A stretch of DNA of 30,179 bases, from contig MNCI01008967.1 in NCBI GenBank assembly GCA_015680685.1, positions 271,492-301,670 of the forward strand. Direction: 5' to 3'. Shown piece after piece: positions 28,874-30,179 of the stretch (positions within the stretch are counted from its first letter, which is position 1; each line of letters begins with the position of its first letter). Made by a program: the position numbers and the translations under genes. This DNA is from Gnetum montanum (taxonomy: Eukaryota > Streptophyta > Gnetopsida > Gnetales > Gnetaceae). The notes beneath the pieces were generated by a model. That model worked only from the letters and a program-made list of their open reading frames with translations, made no database searches and had not been told where the DNA came from.

Positions 28874-29962
28874 ATGATGGATTCATCAGCTTTTGCATTT
28901 CCTCAAGGAAGTTCATCTACCTCACCTCAAATTGATTTTCTTTTACCAGATGATATTTTTGAAGCATTTTCTAAATATTTCACATCTCGTTTTCTGTTTC
29001 TTCAAATTGTGGGATTTTTACCAAGGTCCCCAAGTTTAAACACTCAATTCCATAGCCTTCTTCAGCCCCATGGCATTCAGGTTTCTCATGCTCATTACTA
29101 CACTCATCACTTCATTTTGGTAGAATTATCTGATGATTCCCAGGTCAAAAAGGCTCTCTCTCAAAAAATTTTTCCAACAAGAAACACAACCCTAATCGCA
29201 CACACTTGGAGTTTTGACTTTAATGTCAATGAACCAATTTTTAATATAATTCCTTGTTACGTGGAATTGCCCAATCTTCCACTCATTTTCTCATCTGTTA
29301 AGAGGGACATTGTGAGCATCCTGGGCCCTATTATTTCCGATCATTGTACGACGATCAATGAAACTCAAATTTTCCGTTATTGTATTGAACTGGATATATC
29401 CCCTCGGAAGACCTCATTAACCCTCGCTGCTGGTGGAAAACTCTTCACCCACAAAGTGGACTATTTTTATCTTCCAAACTCATGTAGCTATTGTCACAGG
29501 GCTGAGCATCATATCTCGGTGTGTCCTATCCTAGCCAGGAAGAAACAACTTGTAGCATCTCAGAAGACTTGTTCCCCAATCACACCACCAGTAGGCCCAC
29601 CCTTAGTTTCCTTTAAATTCGGATCTCCTCCTCCAATAACTCCTAAATCCTCCTCTCAATCTAGCCTCTCCAAGCTATAGAAACAATAGTCAGGTCCTCA
29701 CACCTTCACCCAGGTCATCCCTTCAAACGTTGTCAAGAACTCATTCTCGGAAGATGAGTTCGTGGTGGCCAGTGAAAGGAAACGAGTCAAAGCTTCCCTT
29801 TGTTCTACTTCTTCCTCCAACTCCTCTTCACTAGACACTTCCATGGCCCTTGTCGCCATCAAAAACTCCTTTGACCTCCTGTCAGGAACAAAGGAAACTG
29901 ATACTTTGACTCCCAAACCTTTCGTTGACCTCTCATCCAAACTACCCCTTGTTTCCCCATGA
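28874..29962 (+). pseudogene. LINE ORF1: RNA-binding protein with CCHC zinc knuckle (two amber stops)
   Basis: ATG at 28874 or 28877 (MDSSAFAFPQGSSS); the frame is also open upstream from an ATG at 28715, but that part looks like leader. Residues about 60-200 (for example 'FHSLLQPHGIQVSHAHYYTH', HFILVELSDDSQVKKAL, 'TTLIAHTWSFDFNVNEP') fit the DUF4283-type region of plant LINE ORF1. A perfect CX2CX4HX4C knuckle, CSYCHRAEHHISVC, follows near 29484-29525, then a Pro/Ser-rich tail. TAG stops at 29678 and 29687 interrupt the frame. The same frame then continues (TFTQVIPSNVV..., SERKRVKASLCSTSSSNSSS) to TGA at 29960-29962. ORF1 protein binds the LINE RNA. If both stops are real, this copy makes only a shortened ORF1. 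Confidence 0.8.
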
Positions 29963-30179
29963 ATCTCCTTTCTTGGAACGTTCGAGGCCTTACTGATTGG
30001 CTTCGACGGAAGCGAGCAGGAAACTTTATATCTAGTCTAAATTTGGCTTTTGATTTTATCCTCCTTCAAGAAATTAAGATCTCAACCAACCTTTTATCCT
30101 ATTCTGCCCACTGGTTTCTTCCTCACTCCTCACTCCTAGCGACATCCCATGCAAGTGGGAAAGGAGGTGCGACCATTCT
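29959..30179 (+). CDS. LINE ORF2, N-terminal endonuclease (partial, runs off window)
   Basis: ATG at 29959 overlaps the ORF1 stop (ATGA). The frame is open to the window end: MNLLSWNVRGLTDWLRRKRA, then 'FDFILLQEIKIS' and HASGKGGATI. SWNVRGL and LLQEIK are the first two motifs of the apurinic-type (APE/exonuclease III) endonuclease of L1 elements; the Asn and Glu are its conserved catalytic/metal-binding residues. The enzyme nicks target DNA, and reverse transcriptase encoded further downstream primes on the nick. No stop occurs in the 73 codons visible. Confidence 0.9.
   Translation, partial: MNLLSWNVRGLTDWLRRKRAGNFISSLNLAFDFILLQEIKISTNLLSYSAHWFLPHSSLLATSHASGKGGATI

Larger units (their letters stand above)
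28670..30179 (+). mobile_element. young L1-type LINE, 5' part (continues past window)
   Basis: From about 28675 the base composition changes abruptly, with more G+C and frequent CpG, and coding becomes almost intact. The order is a short 5' untranslated region, ORF1 with a CCHC knuckle, and ORF2 beginning with an endonuclease domain: the layout of plant L1 LINEs. The exact 5' end is not defined. The 3' end, RT and poly(A) lie beyond the window. Confidence 0.85.

Noticed and set aside
29698-29940. 80-codon acidic open frame (-)
   Set aside because: Antisense of the ORF1 tail, where the sense frame is the same as the rest of ORF1.
1-30179. CRISPR array, prokaryotic operons, tRNA or rRNA genes
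   Set aside because: No regularly spaced repeats, no ribosome-binding sites or operon layout, and no complete tRNA cloverleaf. tRNA-like boxes occur only inside the SINEs.

Overview
This window looks like intergenic DNA from a large, repeat-laden plant genome. I see no host gene, no tRNA or rRNA gene and no CRISPR array. Almost everything recognisable is a transposable element. Most elements are old: their reading frames are broken by many stops (often TAG where the family has Gln), and CpG is nearly absent. The old, nested retroelements with roughly 80-85 % similar LTRs (by eye) suggest a slow-turnover genome such as a gymnosperm, but this is inference and the species cannot be named from the sequence.

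Layout. (1) 1-1150: 3' fragment of a Ty3/gypsy element (+), with the end of integrase and 3' non-coding sequence. (2) 1900-4500: decayed L1-type LINE reverse transcriptase (-), split by an 0.85-kb LTR-like insertion at about 3205-4058. (3) 4790-26142: one Ty3/gypsy element of the Athila/Tat type on the minus strand ('outer' element), bounded by perfect 5-bp target duplications CACAT (4785-4789 and 26143-26147). Its order read right to left is LTR (26142-25305), tRNA-Asp-type primer site, gag remnant, protease, [interruption], protease remainder, RT, RNase H, integrase, a long third ORF (8703 to about 5900), polypurine tract and LTR (5626-4790). (4) The interruption, 14018-24146, is a second element of the same family on the plus strand ('inner' element, 10129 bp). 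It sits inside the outer element's protease region, and the outer sequence resumes at the homologous point on each side. (5) 26148-28669: decayed host-side DNA holding short dispersed repeats, the cysteine-rich C-terminal motif of another non-LTR retrotransposon, two tRNA-derived SINEs, a G-quadruplex motif and a 30-bp perfect inverted repeat. (6) From about 28670 to the window end: a much younger L1-type LINE (+), with ORF1 (two amber stops) and the start of the endonuclease ORF2.

The most informative points are the nested pair with reciprocal damage. The outer copy has lost most of gag and the inner copy has lost the third ORF. Each copy has lost a different catalytic Asp of integrase. The third ORF encodes roughly 900 residues of a helical/coiled-coil protein that I cannot firmly name. 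Both strand-opposed copies together form very large imperfect inverted repeats. Boundaries marked 'about' are read by eye from homology between copies inside the window.
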